The notes under the pieces: generated by a model
What the model was told of the DNA's origin: nothing
Databases searched by the model: none
What the model saw: the letters and a program-made list of their open reading frames with translations, nothing else
Program-made: the position numbers and the translations under genes
Part shown: positions 1 to 5,408 of the stretch, in pieces
Layout of the letters: every line of letters begins with the position of its first letter
Numbering within the stretch: position 1 is the first letter of the stretch
Assembly: GCA_027356675.1 (NCBI GenBank)
Contig: DAHVXO010000242.1
Location: 1-5,523, forward strand
Length of the DNA: 5,523 bases
DNA from: Symbiobacteriaceae bacterium
Lineage (GTDB): Bacteria > Bacillota_E > Symbiobacteriia > Symbiobacteriales > Symbiobacteriaceae
Reading direction: 5' to 3'

Positions 1-1023
1 GCGGCGCTCCAGGGCGGCGTCCTTCTCAACGTGCTTGCGATACTCATCGATGGTAGTGGCGCCGATGGCCTGCATCTCGCCACGAGCCAGGGCGGGCTTG
101 AGGATATTGGAGGCATCGATCGCACCCTCAGCAGCGCCAGCGCCGATGATGGTGTGTAGTTCATCGATGAACATGATGATGTTGCCGGCCTGACGGATTT
201 CCTCCATGACCTTCTTGAGGCGCTCCTCGAACTCGCCGCGGTACTTGGACCCGGCGACCAGCGAGGCGAGGTCAAGGCCGACCACCCGCTTCTCCTTCAG
301 GATCTCGGGGACGCGGCCGTCCGTGATACGCTGGGCCAGGCCCTCGGCGATGGCGGTCTTGCCGACGCCGGGCTCGCCGATGAGGACCGGGTTGTTCTTG
401 GTGCGGCGAGAGAGAATCTGGATCACGCGCTCGATTTCCTTTTCCCGGCCGACGACCGGGTCGAGCTTGCCGTCGCGTGCATACTGGGTCAAATCCCGCC
501 CGAACTGGTCGAGCGTGGACGTATTAGACTTGGCGCCCTTGGCGCCCTTGGCTGCCGCCGGGTTGTTGCCTGCCTGCGGGTGCGGCACGCCGCCCAGCAG
601 GTGGATCACCTGGTTGCGGACCCGCTCAAGTTCAGCGCCGAGGTTCTGCAGCACCTGGGCGGCAACGCCCTCGCCCTCCCGGATCAGCCCGAGGAGGATG
701 TGCTCGGTGCCCACGTAGTTGTGGCCCAGGAGCCGGGCCTCTTCAATGGCCAGTTCGACCATGACCTTCTTGGCACGAGGGGTGAAGCCGATCTCACCAC
801 GGGTTGAGGCGGAACCCTTGCCGATCATCTTCTCAACTTCAGCCCGTACCTGCTCCAGTTGGATGCCAAGGCTCTGAAGGGCCTTTGCTGCGATGCCCTC
901 GCCCTCCCGGATCAGACCGAGGAGCAAGTGCTCAGTGCCCACGTAATCGTAGTTAAGGCGGCGGGCTTCATCCTGAGCCAGGACAATGACACGCTGAGCC
1001 CGCTCCGTGTATCGACTGAACAC
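1..1023 (-). CDS. clpC: ClpC, AAA+ unfoldase of the ClpCP protease (N-terminal 341 residues, truncated by window edge)
   Basis: Hsp100 ATPase that unfolds substrates and threads them into ClpP in the cytoplasm. The reading frame runs without a stop from GTG at 1023 to the window edge. Two Clp-N repeats span about residues 4-145, each with a GTEH(L/I)[10 protein letters not shown] block (E31 and E107 are the glutamates aligned with the phosphoarginine-binding pair known in Bacillus ClpC). A linker rich in Ala, Gly and Lys (about 145-170) follows, then the first AAA+ domain with Walker A GEPGVGKT (216-223) and Walker [11 protein letters not shown] (282-291). The visible part ends at ALERR, just before the expected RFQP motif, so the M-domain and second ATPase domain lie outside. 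The start is GTG directly abutting the upstream TAG stop, with AAAGGGGG at 1040-1033 as ribosome binding site (9-nt spacing). Nothing in the visible part looks broken. Identity is certain; the rest of the gene is unseen. Confidence 0.97.
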   Translation of the reverse strand, partial: MFSRYTERAQRVIVLAQDEARRLNYDYVGTEHLLLGLIREGEGIAAKALQSLGIQLEQVRAEVEKMIGKGSASTRGEIGFTPRAKKVMVELAIEEARLLGHNYVGTEHILLGLIREGEGVAAQVLQNLGAELERVRNQVIHLLGGVPHPQAGNNPAAAKGAKGAKSNTSTLDQFGRDLTQYARDGKLDPVVGREKEIERVIQILSRRTKNNPVLIGEPGVGKTAIAEGLAQRITDGRVPEILKEKRVVGLDLASLVAGSKYRGEFEERLKKVMEEIRQAGNIIMFIDELHTIIGAGAAEGAIDASNILKPALARGEMQAIGATTIDEYRKHVEKDAALERR

Positions 1024-1470
1024 CTACGAATTCCCCCTTTGCATGTTGCGTCGCTTGATGACGTCCATGATCTTATCTTTGGTGGCCCCTTGCTCGGTGA
1101 GGACCTCGAGAACCACCCCATGCTGTTCCAACAGAAAGCCTAACAAGATGTGCTCCGGCCCAACTTCGCTATGCCCCAGCATGGCAGCCGCTGTCTGGGC
1201 CCGGTGCTGGTAGACTTGCTCGGCCGTCGGCAAGAGGCCGATTGCGGCCCGGTCTTCCGGCGCTCCGAGCCCCGGGATGAGACGACTCTCAACTGCCTGC
1301 CGCGTATTATCTAAGTCCATTCCGGCCGCTGTAAGGATACGGCCCACAGCCTCGTCCTGGATCAGCCCCAGAAAGAGCTGTTCCCGTTGCACGAACGGGA
1401 ACCCAAGTCGCTGCGCCTCGCCTTGTGCCAGGCCGATAACTTGGATGGCCTCCGGAGTGTACCTGGCCAT
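1024..1470 (-). CDS. Stand-alone double Clp-N domain protein (ClpC N-domain paralogue, no ATPase)
   Basis: A 148-residue protein made only of a ClpC-like N-domain. Repeat 1 (about 3-64) begins RYTPEAIQVIGLAQGEAQRL and closely matches the ClpC N-terminus encoded next door. Repeat 2 (about 81-140) contains VGPEHILLGFL. E30 and E106 align with the two ClpC glutamates (E31, E107) that bind phosphoarginine in the Bacillus protein; R3 aligns with ClpC R4. The REGEG loop after each repeat's LLGLI motif is lost (QDEAVG, two residues shorter, and LEQHG), and the first GTEH has become QREQ. No Walker motifs, signal peptide or membrane segment is visible. ATG 1470 is chosen because GGGAGGG (1483-1477) lies 6 nt upstream; the upstream ATG 1485 and TTG 1497 overlap or precede that site. 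It sits between mcsB and clpC, and its stop touches the clpC GTG, so translation is probably coupled. The role is unknown: adaptor, phosphoarginine decoy or ClpC regulator are inferences. Actinobacterial ClpC2 is a known stand-alone Clp-N precedent. Confidence 0.9.
   Translation of the reverse strand: MARYTPEAIQVIGLAQGEAQRLGFPFVQREQLFLGLIQDEAVGRILTAAGMDLDNTRQAVESRLIPGLGAPEDRAAIGLLPTAEQVYQHRAQTAAAMLGHSEVGPEHILLGFLLEQHGVVLEVLTEQGATKDKIMDVIKRRNMQRGNS
1033..1040 (-). promoter_or_regulatory. Ribosome binding site of clpC inside the upstream gene
   Basis: AAAGGGGG on the minus strand ends 9 nt before the clpC GTG at 1023 and lies within the last codons of the Clp-N gene. It supports the GTG start and suggests translational coupling, since stop TAG and start GTG are adjacent with no gap. 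Confidence 0.75.
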
Positions 1471-1476
1471 GGTGAT

Positions 1477-1483
1477 CCCTCCC
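1477..1483 (-). promoter_or_regulatory. Ribosome binding site deciding the start of the Clp-N protein
   Basis: GGGAGGG lies 6 nt before ATG 1470. The in-frame ATG at 1485 overlaps this element, so it is unlikely to be used. The gap to the mcsB stop is 37 nt, with no hairpin or promoter that I can recognise. Confidence 0.75.
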
Positions 1484-1507
1484 ATCGTGGTCAACAACGT
1501 CCCCGCT

Positions 1508-2569
1508 CTAGGCGGTTAGCCGACTGCGAATCATGGCGGCCCGCCGGATGTCCCGGTCGGCTGCGTCGAGCTCACGCCCCTCCACCTTCTGGAGGAAGGC
1601 CGGCTGCATGGCAACCATGAGCTCGTTCATGAGGCGAAGGTTCAGGTTCGGAAGCACGTCCAGGTCAATGCCGAGCCGCACGTCGGACAGGAGCCGCATG
1701 GCCTCTTCCGAAGTCATAATACGGGCACTTGAGAGCAGACCGTACGCCCGACCGACCCGGTCCTCGATCTGGATACGAGACTCACTGTGCAAGAGCTGCC
1801 GTGCCTGCTTCTCGGCCTGGATCACCTTCCGGGCGACGGCATCCAGGTGTTGCACGATCTCCTCTTCAGTCTTCCCCAAGCTCGTCTGATTCGAGATTTG
1901 AAAGATGTTCCCCGCTGCCTCGGTACCTTCGCCAAAGAGGCCACGGACCACCAGCCCCAACTGGGACAGGCTGTGAAAGAGCCGGCCGGCCTGCTGGGTG
2001 AGCACCAGGCCCGGCAGGTGCATCATCACCGAGGCTCGGAGACCGGTCCCCAGGTTGGTCGGGCACGCCGTGAGGTAGCCGCGCTGGCCGTGAAAAGCGT
2101 AGGTCAACTTCTGTTCCAGTGCATCATCGACCAGCGAGGCGAGGCGCCAGGTCTCCGTGAGTTGGAGCCCGGGGGCCAGGCACTGAATGCGCAGGTGATC
2201 CTCTTCGTTGACCATGATGGAAATGGCTTCGTCGTCGGAGACGGCCACCGCCCCACCCTTGGCCTGCTGCGCCTGCTGGGGGCTAATCAGGTGCTTGTCG
2301 ACCAGAACCTGACGCTCCAGGGGCGCGGTCTCGGCCAGTCGGTACAGGTGGACGTTGCTGGAGAGGCCGACCAGGTTTATCTCCTTGACCCCGGCCTCCA
2401 CAGAACGGAGTAGCTTCCCGGCATCCGCCTCAGTCATGCGCTGGGGGAATGGGAGGCCGTCAACGTTGCGGGCCAGGCGAATACGGGATGAGAGGACGAC
2501 CTCGGGGAAGGGGCCGCCCGCCTCCATCCATTTGCTTACAGGTTGGGTAACCAGGCTATTCCACGACAA
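1508..2569 (-). CDS. mcsB: McsB, protein-arginine kinase
   Basis: ATP-dependent kinase that phosphorylates arginine side chains, including those of CtsR and damaged proteins, marking them for ClpCP. Numbered from TTG 2569 (353 residues), it shows the phosphagen-kinase fold: SSRIRLARN at about 27-35 (nucleotide-binding arginines), NEEDH at 121-125 (E123 matches the catalytic Glu of Bacillus McsB), CPTNLGTGLRASVMMHLP with C169 at the conserved active-site cysteine, GEGTE (E214) followed by GNIFQISNQ, and the C-terminal RDIRRA motif at 339-344, which is the RDXXRA phosphoarginine pocket used for allosteric activation. TTG 2569 is preferred over GTG 2578 because AGGGGG (2583-2578) precedes TTG by 8 nt but overlaps GTG, and because the resulting N-terminus aligns in length with the usual MSL...SxWM start. 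The gene overlaps the mcsA 3' end by 14 nt. All key residues are present, so it should be active. Confidence 0.96.
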   Translation of the reverse strand: MSWNSLVTQPVSKWMEAGGPFPEVVLSSRIRLARNVDGLPFPQRMTEADAGKLLRSVEAGVKEINLVGLSSNVHLYRLAETAPLERQVLVDKHLISPQQAQQAKGGAVAVSDDEAISIMVNEEDHLRIQCLAPGLQLTETWRLASLVDDALEQKLTYAFHGQRGYLTACPTNLGTGLRASVMMHLPGLVLTQQAGRLFHSLSQLGLVVRGLFGEGTEAAGNIFQISNQTSLGKTEEEIVQHLDAVARKVIQAEKQARQLLHSESRIQIEDRVGRAYGLLSSARIMTSEEAMRLLSDVRLGIDLDVLPNLNLRLMNELMVAMQPAFLQKVEGRELDAADRDIRRAAMIRSRLTA

Positions 2570-3113
2570 CGCCGCCACCCCCTGCCTGAATCTCAGCCTC
2601 CAGCTCGCGAATGCGATCGCGCAGGCGGGCCGCCTCTTCGTACTTCTCCTGCCCCACCAGCAGCGTCAGTTCCTGCCGGAGTCCAGCCAGGTCCCGGCGC
2701 TTGCGGAGCACGCCGCCCGTACGCTTGGGCGCTTTTCCTGCATGCTGGAGGGTCCCGTGAATTCGTTTGATTAGCGGTGCCAGATGGAGATCGAGGTCAT
2801 CGTAGCACTGGGCACAGCCAAGCCGGCCGGTCTCGGCAAATTCGCTATAGGCCATGCCGCAACGCGTGCAGCGCGGCTCGGCCTGGGCCTTGGGCGCCAC
2901 GGCCGTCCCGCCAAACGGGTCCTGCCCCAAGAAGCTGGAGAGCAGTTGATGGATCGATAGGTTGGGGAACGAAAAGTTGCCCTGGGCCAGCATATCCGGC
3001 ACGCCCTTTTCCCGGGCACAGACCTCGCAAAAATGGGTCTCCGTCTTGTTGCCGTCGCTGATGATGGTCTGATGAATTGTGGCAGGCCTTTGCCCGCAGT
3101 TCTCGCATAACAT
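2556..3113 (-). CDS. mcsA: McsA, zinc-binding activator of McsB (UvrB/UvrC motif protein)
   Basis: Partner protein that stimulates the McsB arginine kinase and takes part in the switch that releases CtsR repression. In the 185-residue protein the four CXXC zinc knuckles of the family are all present: C3/C6 (CENC), C29/C32 (CEVC), C82/C85 (CTRC) and C100/C103 (CAQC). A UVR motif follows at about 142-172 (LRQEL...KYEEAARLRDRIRELE), predicted to form a short coiled coil. The C-terminus is a Gly/Val tail (GGGGVVVE) encoded where the frame overlaps the start of mcsB. ATG 3113 is chosen because AAAGGTGG (3129-3122) lies 8 nt upstream; an in-frame GTG at 3125 falls inside that site. It starts 16 nt after the ctsR stop. 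Length and motif order are normal for McsA. Confidence 0.95.
   Translation of the reverse strand: MLCENCGQRPATIHQTIISDGNKTETHFCEVCAREKGVPDMLAQGNFSFPNLSIHQLLSSFLGQDPFGGTAVAPKAQAEPRCTRCGMAYSEFAETGRLGCAQCYDDLDLHLAPLIKRIHGTLQHAGKAPKRTGGVLRKRRDLAGLRQELTLLVGQEKYEEAARLRDRIRELEAEIQAGGGGVVVE
2578..2583 (-). promoter_or_regulatory. Ribosome binding site of mcsB favouring a TTG start
   Basis: AGGGGG on the minus strand is followed after 8 nt by TTG 2569. The alternative GTG at 2578 begins on the last G of this element and would have only a weak AGG (2587-2585) as its own site. The element lies inside the mcsA coding region. Confidence 0.6.
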
Positions 3114-3129
3114 TAGCACTCCCACCTTT

Positions 3130-3585
3130 CTAGAAGCGCAAGATGGCGAAGATCATCGCCTTTAGCAGATTTGCCCGCACGATGTCCCGTACCGGGAGCT
3201 CCAGGGCGATGGTGTCCCGGTCGATGGCGGCCCGCATGATGGCGGCCGTGCGGTCGTCCACGATGGACTGTTCTCGGAGTTGCTGAATGTACCCCAACGC
3301 TTCGTCCTGGGTAAGTCGTGAGCCAATCTGCTCGTGAACAAGGGCGTGAAGCGCGTCGCCGGCCTCCAGGTTCAACCGAATGATGCGCAGATACCCGCCG
3401 CCGCCCCTTCGGCTTTCCACCAGGTACCCGCGCTCCGGCGTGAACCGGGTCGTTAACACGTAATTGATCTGGGATGGTGCACAGTTGAACTGGGAGGCCA
3501 ACGTTGCCCGCTGTACCTCCACCGTACCGGTGCCGCGGATCAGGCTCTTCAGGAAACCCTCAATATCATCGGCCAGATTGGCCAT
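3130..3585 (-). CDS. ctsR: CtsR, class III heat-shock repressor
   Basis: Dimeric winged helix-turn-helix repressor that binds tandem heptad repeats upstream of clp genes and acts as a temperature sensor. The 151-residue protein is close to the usual length of about 150-155. The DNA-binding part is well conserved: CAPSQINYVLTTRFTPERGY (35-54, recognition region) and VESRRGGGGYLRI (56-68), in which GGGG (61-64) is the glycine-rich thermosensing loop and R60 aligns with the arginine in the wing that McsB phosphorylates in the Geobacillus protein. The C-terminal dimerisation part ends VRANLLKAMIFAILRF, resembling the usual RARMLKAML ending. ATG 3585 is supported by AGGTGG (3599-3594) with 8-nt spacing; the in-frame GTG 3597 lies inside that site. 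First gene of the operon; a CtsR box 20 nt upstream of its start implies autoregulation. Confidence 0.96.
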   Translation of the reverse strand: MANLADDIEGFLKSLIRGTGTVEVQRATLASQFNCAPSQINYVLTTRFTPERGYLVESRRGGGGYLRIIRLNLEAGDALHALVHEQIGSRLTQDEALGYIQQLREQSIVDDRTAAIMRAAIDRDTIALELPVRDIVRANLLKAMIFAILRF

Positions 3586-3604
3586 CGGGTACACCACCTG
3601 CCGC

Positions 3605-3621
3605 TTTGACTTTTATTGACC
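3605..3621 (-). promoter_or_regulatory. CtsR operator (tandem heptad box)
   Basis: On the minus strand the sequence reads GGTCAAT-AAA-AGTCAAA, against the CtsR consensus RGTCAAA-NAN-RGTCAAA: 16 of 17 positions agree, with exact 3-nt spacing. It lies between the likely -10 box (3640-3635) and the ctsR ribosome binding site, so bound CtsR would cover the transcription start or early transcribed region. Confidence 0.92.
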
Positions 3622-3634
3622 TTTATACCCCTAC

Positions 3635-3662
3635 TCTATACCACCCGACTTCTGCCAATCAA
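3635..3662 (-). promoter_or_regulatory. Predicted promoter of the ctsR-mcsA-mcsB-clpN-clpC operon
   Basis: The minus strand has TTGATT (3662-3657), a 16-nt spacer and an extended -10, TGG-TATAGA (TATAGA at 3640-3635). Transcription would start near 3628, just upstream of the CtsR box. The same stretch also reads GTTTGA (3664-3659), N15, TGGTAT (3643-3638), resembling a sigma-B promoter (GTTTAA / GGGTAT), as known for the Bacillus clpC operon; whether this organism has sigma-B is unknown. Confidence 0.6.
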
Positions 3663-3681
3663 ACGCCAAGACGCGGCGTTT
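3661..3681 (-). terminator. Small hairpin between the methyltransferase gene and ctsR, possible weak terminator
   Basis: AAACGCC and GGCGTTT form a perfect 7-bp inverted repeat around a 7-nt loop. On the minus strand it is followed by GATTGG rather than a U-run, so termination would be weak or Rho-assisted. It overlaps the predicted -35 region of the ctsR promoter, so a regulatory role is an alternative. It is the only hairpin I see in the 206-nt gap. Confidence 0.35.
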
Positions 3682-3739
3682 TGCCCAATTAGCGTGCATT
3701 TCTGCGATTGTAGGCCAAATTAGCCTTGCTTTCACGCCG

Positions 3740-3756
3740 TCTGACGTTATTTGACG
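3740..3756 (-). promoter_or_regulatory. Degenerate second CtsR-like box
   Basis: The minus strand reads CGTCAAA-TAA-CGTCAGA, with the same 7-3-7 layout as the CtsR box but three mismatches to consensus (C for R in both heptads, G for A in the second). It is part of a 10-bp tandem repeat (plus strand yTGACGTTAT, 3741-3760). It lies about 120 nt upstream of the predicted start of the ctsR transcript. A weak promoter-like pair, GTGACC (3783-3778) and GATAAC (3761-3756) with 16-nt spacing, sits just before it. Confidence 0.35.
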
Positions 3757-3791
3757 TTATCCCCAGGTCAGATCGACGGTCACGGTATAGC

Positions 3792-4964
3792 CTATGACAC
3801 TTCGTAGATCAAACACTTGAGGTAGTGGCTTTCCTCATATCCGACCACGATGGGGTGGTCGACTGACTGAGCCCGCTCCTCCACCTGCCGGAGGCGGCGA
3901 CCCGCATCCAAAGCGGCGTCTGCCACGACAGCCTTGAACAGGTCAGGACTCACATGGTACGAGCACGAGCAGGTCACCAGATATCCGCCGTCGGTGATCA
4001 TGTGCAGGGCACGCAGATTGATCTCCTTATAGCCGCGCACGGCGCCTTCGAGGGCGCCCTTATTCTTTGCGAAGGCCGGCGGGTCCAGGACCACCACGCC
4101 GAAGCGTTCCCGCGCCGCCTCCAACTGGCGTAGGACGTCAAAAGCGTTGCCGTCGCGGAAGCTGATCCGGTCTGCGAACCCGTTGAGCTCGGTGTTTTCC
4201 TGCGCGCCGCGAAGGGCCTCGGCAGAGGCATCCACGGCCAGAACGGAAGTGGCGCCAGCGGCCGCGGCGTTCAGGGCGAATCCGCCCACGTTGCAGAAGC
4301 AGTCCAGGACCCTGGCACCCGCCGCATACGGCCGAATAGCCCGTCGGTTGTCGCGCTGATCCAAGAAGTATCCCGTCTTCTGCCCTGTAGCTACGTCCAC
4401 ACTGATCTTCAGGCCGTTCTCCTCGACCACCAGGCGGGGGTCGAATTCGCCGCGCAGGACCCCGGTGCGCTGTTGGAGGCCCTCCAACTCGCGCACCGGC
4501 ACATCGTTGCGCTCATAAATGCCGCGGGGATGCAGCATCTCCTGCAGGATCTCGACGATCTCAGGCAGCCAGCGGTCAATGCCCAGGGCAAGGGTCTGGA
4601 TCACCAGGATGTCACCGAACTTGTCGACGATCAGGCCCGGAATAAAATCGGCCTCACCAAACACGACCCGGCACATCGATGTGTCAGGCAGAAGCCGCTG
4701 CCGGTAGGCCCATGCCCGCTCCAGCCGCCGTTGCAGGAAGGCGCGGTCGATGGGTTCATCCTTGTTCGTCCAAATCCGGACGATGATCTGCGAACGCGGA
4801 TTGATGTAGCCTTTGCCGAGGGGGTGGCCACGGCCATCCACCACGGTTACGGTATCGCCGGGTTCAAAGTTGCCGTGAACCTTTTCGACCTCACTCTGAA
4901 AGATCCAGGGGTGGCCCTGGAGTACTCGCTTCTGACGCCCGCGGGCGAGATGGACAACAGCCAT
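3792..4964 (-). CDS. Class I SAM-dependent rRNA methyltransferase, RlmI-like (PUA plus Rossmann fold)
   Basis: COG1092-type enzyme; the E. coli member RlmI makes m5C at position 1962 of 23S rRNA. The 390-residue length is typical. An N-terminal PUA-like domain (about 2-75) begins with RGRQKRVLQGHPWIFQSEV. A central linker domain contains FIPGLIVDKFGD (107-118) and YERNDVPVRELEGL. The catalytic part has GQKTGYFLDQR (194-204), SAM-binding motif I VLDCFCNVGGFAL (219-231), acidic VDAS (244-247), motif IV LDPPAFAK (293-300) and TCSCSYHVS (331-339), whose cysteines are candidates for the nucleophile. ATG 4964 is firmly set by AAGGAGG (4979-4973) 8 nt upstream. It is transcribed in the same direction as ctsR but is 206 nt away with a separate promoter, so it is probably not part of the heat-shock operon. 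The exact target base is inferred from family membership only. Confidence 0.93.
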   Translation of the reverse strand: MAVVHLARGRQKRVLQGHPWIFQSEVEKVHGNFEPGDTVTVVDGRGHPLGKGYINPRSQIIVRIWTNKDEPIDRAFLQRRLERAWAYRQRLLPDTSMCRVVFGEADFIPGLIVDKFGDILVIQTLALGIDRWLPEIVEILQEMLHPRGIYERNDVPVRELEGLQQRTGVLRGEFDPRLVVEENGLKISVDVATGQKTGYFLDQRDNRRAIRPYAAGARVLDCFCNVGGFALNAAAAGATSVLAVDASAEALRGAQENTELNGFADRISFRDGNAFDVLRQLEAARERFGVVVLDPPAFAKNKGALEGAVRGYKEINLRALHMITDGGYLVTCSCSYHVSPDLFKAVVADAALDAGRRLRQVEERAQSVDHPIVVGYEESHYLKCLIYEVS

Positions 4965-4996
4965 GACGAAAGCCTCCTTGGAGCGTGACTACTTAT

Positions 4997-5027
4997 ATCA
5001 TACCCCAAAATTTCCTGAGGGGATCAA
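4997..5027 (-). promoter_or_regulatory. Possible promoter of the rRNA methyltransferase gene
   Basis: The minus strand shows TTGATC (5027-5022) and TATGAT (5002-4997) separated by 19 nt, slightly long for a sigma-A promoter. The spacer holds CCCC and GGGG that could pair weakly. The -10 lies about 17 nt before the ribosome binding site. Confidence 0.35.
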
Positions 5028-5277
5028 GGATGGGCACCTAACCAGCGAGAAGCCGTTAACAATTGGCAAATGCCGAGCCTGACGCGGTCAGAGTTTGACC
5101 CTGCTCCATACATTTTGCCCCCCGATAAAACCATGGTGCCGATGCGGGCGTTTTTCGAGTCCCTGAGCGCCGAAGTGGCGTGGGACAGCGAAAAACGACC
5201 TGGACACGGTCCTGGAGATTGCCCCGGAGATTCGGAACGCCGATTCTCGATTGACAGGAGGATGTAAACAAAGTTAA
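5019..5277 (+). pseudogene. Relic of a copper amine oxidase N-terminal-like domain protein
   Basis: One frame, open from 5019 to TAA 5265, encodes PAPYILPPDKTMVPMRAFFE followed by SLSAEVAWDSEK (to about 5193). This matches the core of the copper amine oxidase N-terminal-like repeat (PF07833), whose signature is roughly GRTMVPLRAxxEALGAEVxWD, common in exported proteins of clostridia. After WDSEK the expected TVT-type strand is missing and the frame becomes a Gly/Pro/Arg-rich tail. From about 5188 a different frame reads AKNDLDTVLEIAPEIRNADS and stops at TAA 5275, which suggests a frameshift or fusion of gene fragments. There is no convincing ribosome binding site before ATG 5070, no signal peptide, and only one partial domain repeat. 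I read it as a decayed fragment rather than a working gene; a short expressed ORF cannot be excluded. Confidence 0.5.
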
Positions 5278-5293
5278 CATCAACCGCAAATAC

Positions 5294-5335
5294 TTGACAT
5301 GGAATATTCCATTTTCGCGGAGATACCCCTATAAT
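5294..5335 (+). promoter_or_regulatory. Promoter region of the gene at 5409
   Basis: A consensus -10 TATAAT lies at 5330-5335, about 60 nt before the ribosome binding site. A consensus TTGACA lies at 5294-5299, but the gap between them is 30 bp, far above the normal 16-18, and the hexamer at correct spacing (5307-5312, TTCCAT) is poor. A promoter with a weak -35 that depends on an activator at the palindrome would fit. Another TTGACA (5251-5256) with TAACAT (5275-5280) could form a second, upstream promoter. Confidence 0.5.
5299..5312. repeat. 14-bp perfect palindrome, possible operator
   Basis: ATGGAATATTCCAT is identical on both strands. It starts on the last base of a TTGACA (5294-5299) and lies 17 bp before TATAAT, a position where a dimeric regulator could contact or block RNA polymerase. 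I do not recognise the cognate regulator. Confidence 0.5.
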
Positions 5336-5357
5336 GCGATCATAATGGGGCGGCGCA

Positions 5358-5396
5358 ATGTTAATGAAGATGACATTGCCGGAAAGCCCTGTCTAG
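5358..5396 (+). other. Short upstream reading frame (12 codons)
   Basis: ATG 5358 opens MLMKMTLPESPV and ends at TAG 5394-5396; that stop overlaps the AGGAGG (5395-5400) of the next gene. A GGGG (5347-5350) lies 7 nt upstream as a weak ribosome binding site. It could be a leader peptide coupling translation to the gene at 5409, or chance. Confidence 0.25.
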
Positions 5397-5408
5397 GAGG
5401 CGTCGAAG

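Noticed and set aside
532..549. Two tandem copies of a 9-bp unit (GGCGCCCTT) in clpC.
   Set aside because: It only encodes the low-complexity KGAKGAK linker between the N-domain and the first ATPase domain; in-frame and harmless.
206..807. Long plus-strand open frames across the first kilobase.
   Set aside because: They are antisense to clpC, which shows unbroken family motifs on the minus strand; they arise from GC-rich codon use and have no recognisable domains.
1787..2413. A 208-codon plus-strand open frame opposite mcsB.
   Set aside because: It mirrors the well-conserved mcsB coding sequence and shows no ribosome binding site or family motif.
3113..3121. TTAGCACTC, a perfect half of the HrcA operator CIRCE, at the mcsA start codon.
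   Set aside because: The second half (GAGTGCTAA after 9 nt) is absent: 3131-3139 reads TAGAAGCGC. The match comes from the mcsA ribosome binding site and ATG, so I treat it as chance.
3762..3784. AGGTCAG and CGGTCAC direct half-sites considered as another CtsR box.
   Set aside because: The spacing between the GGTCA cores does not match the 7-3-7 layout and the heptads lack the AAA end.
4473..4988. A 171-codon plus-strand open frame opposite the methyltransferase 5' half.
   Set aside because: It is the antisense shadow of conserved PUA and linker segments; no independent support.
5055..5278. GTTAAC sites flanking the domain relic, considered as possible insertion-site duplications.
   Set aside because: Only six to seven bases match, with no terminal inverted repeats or transposase between them.
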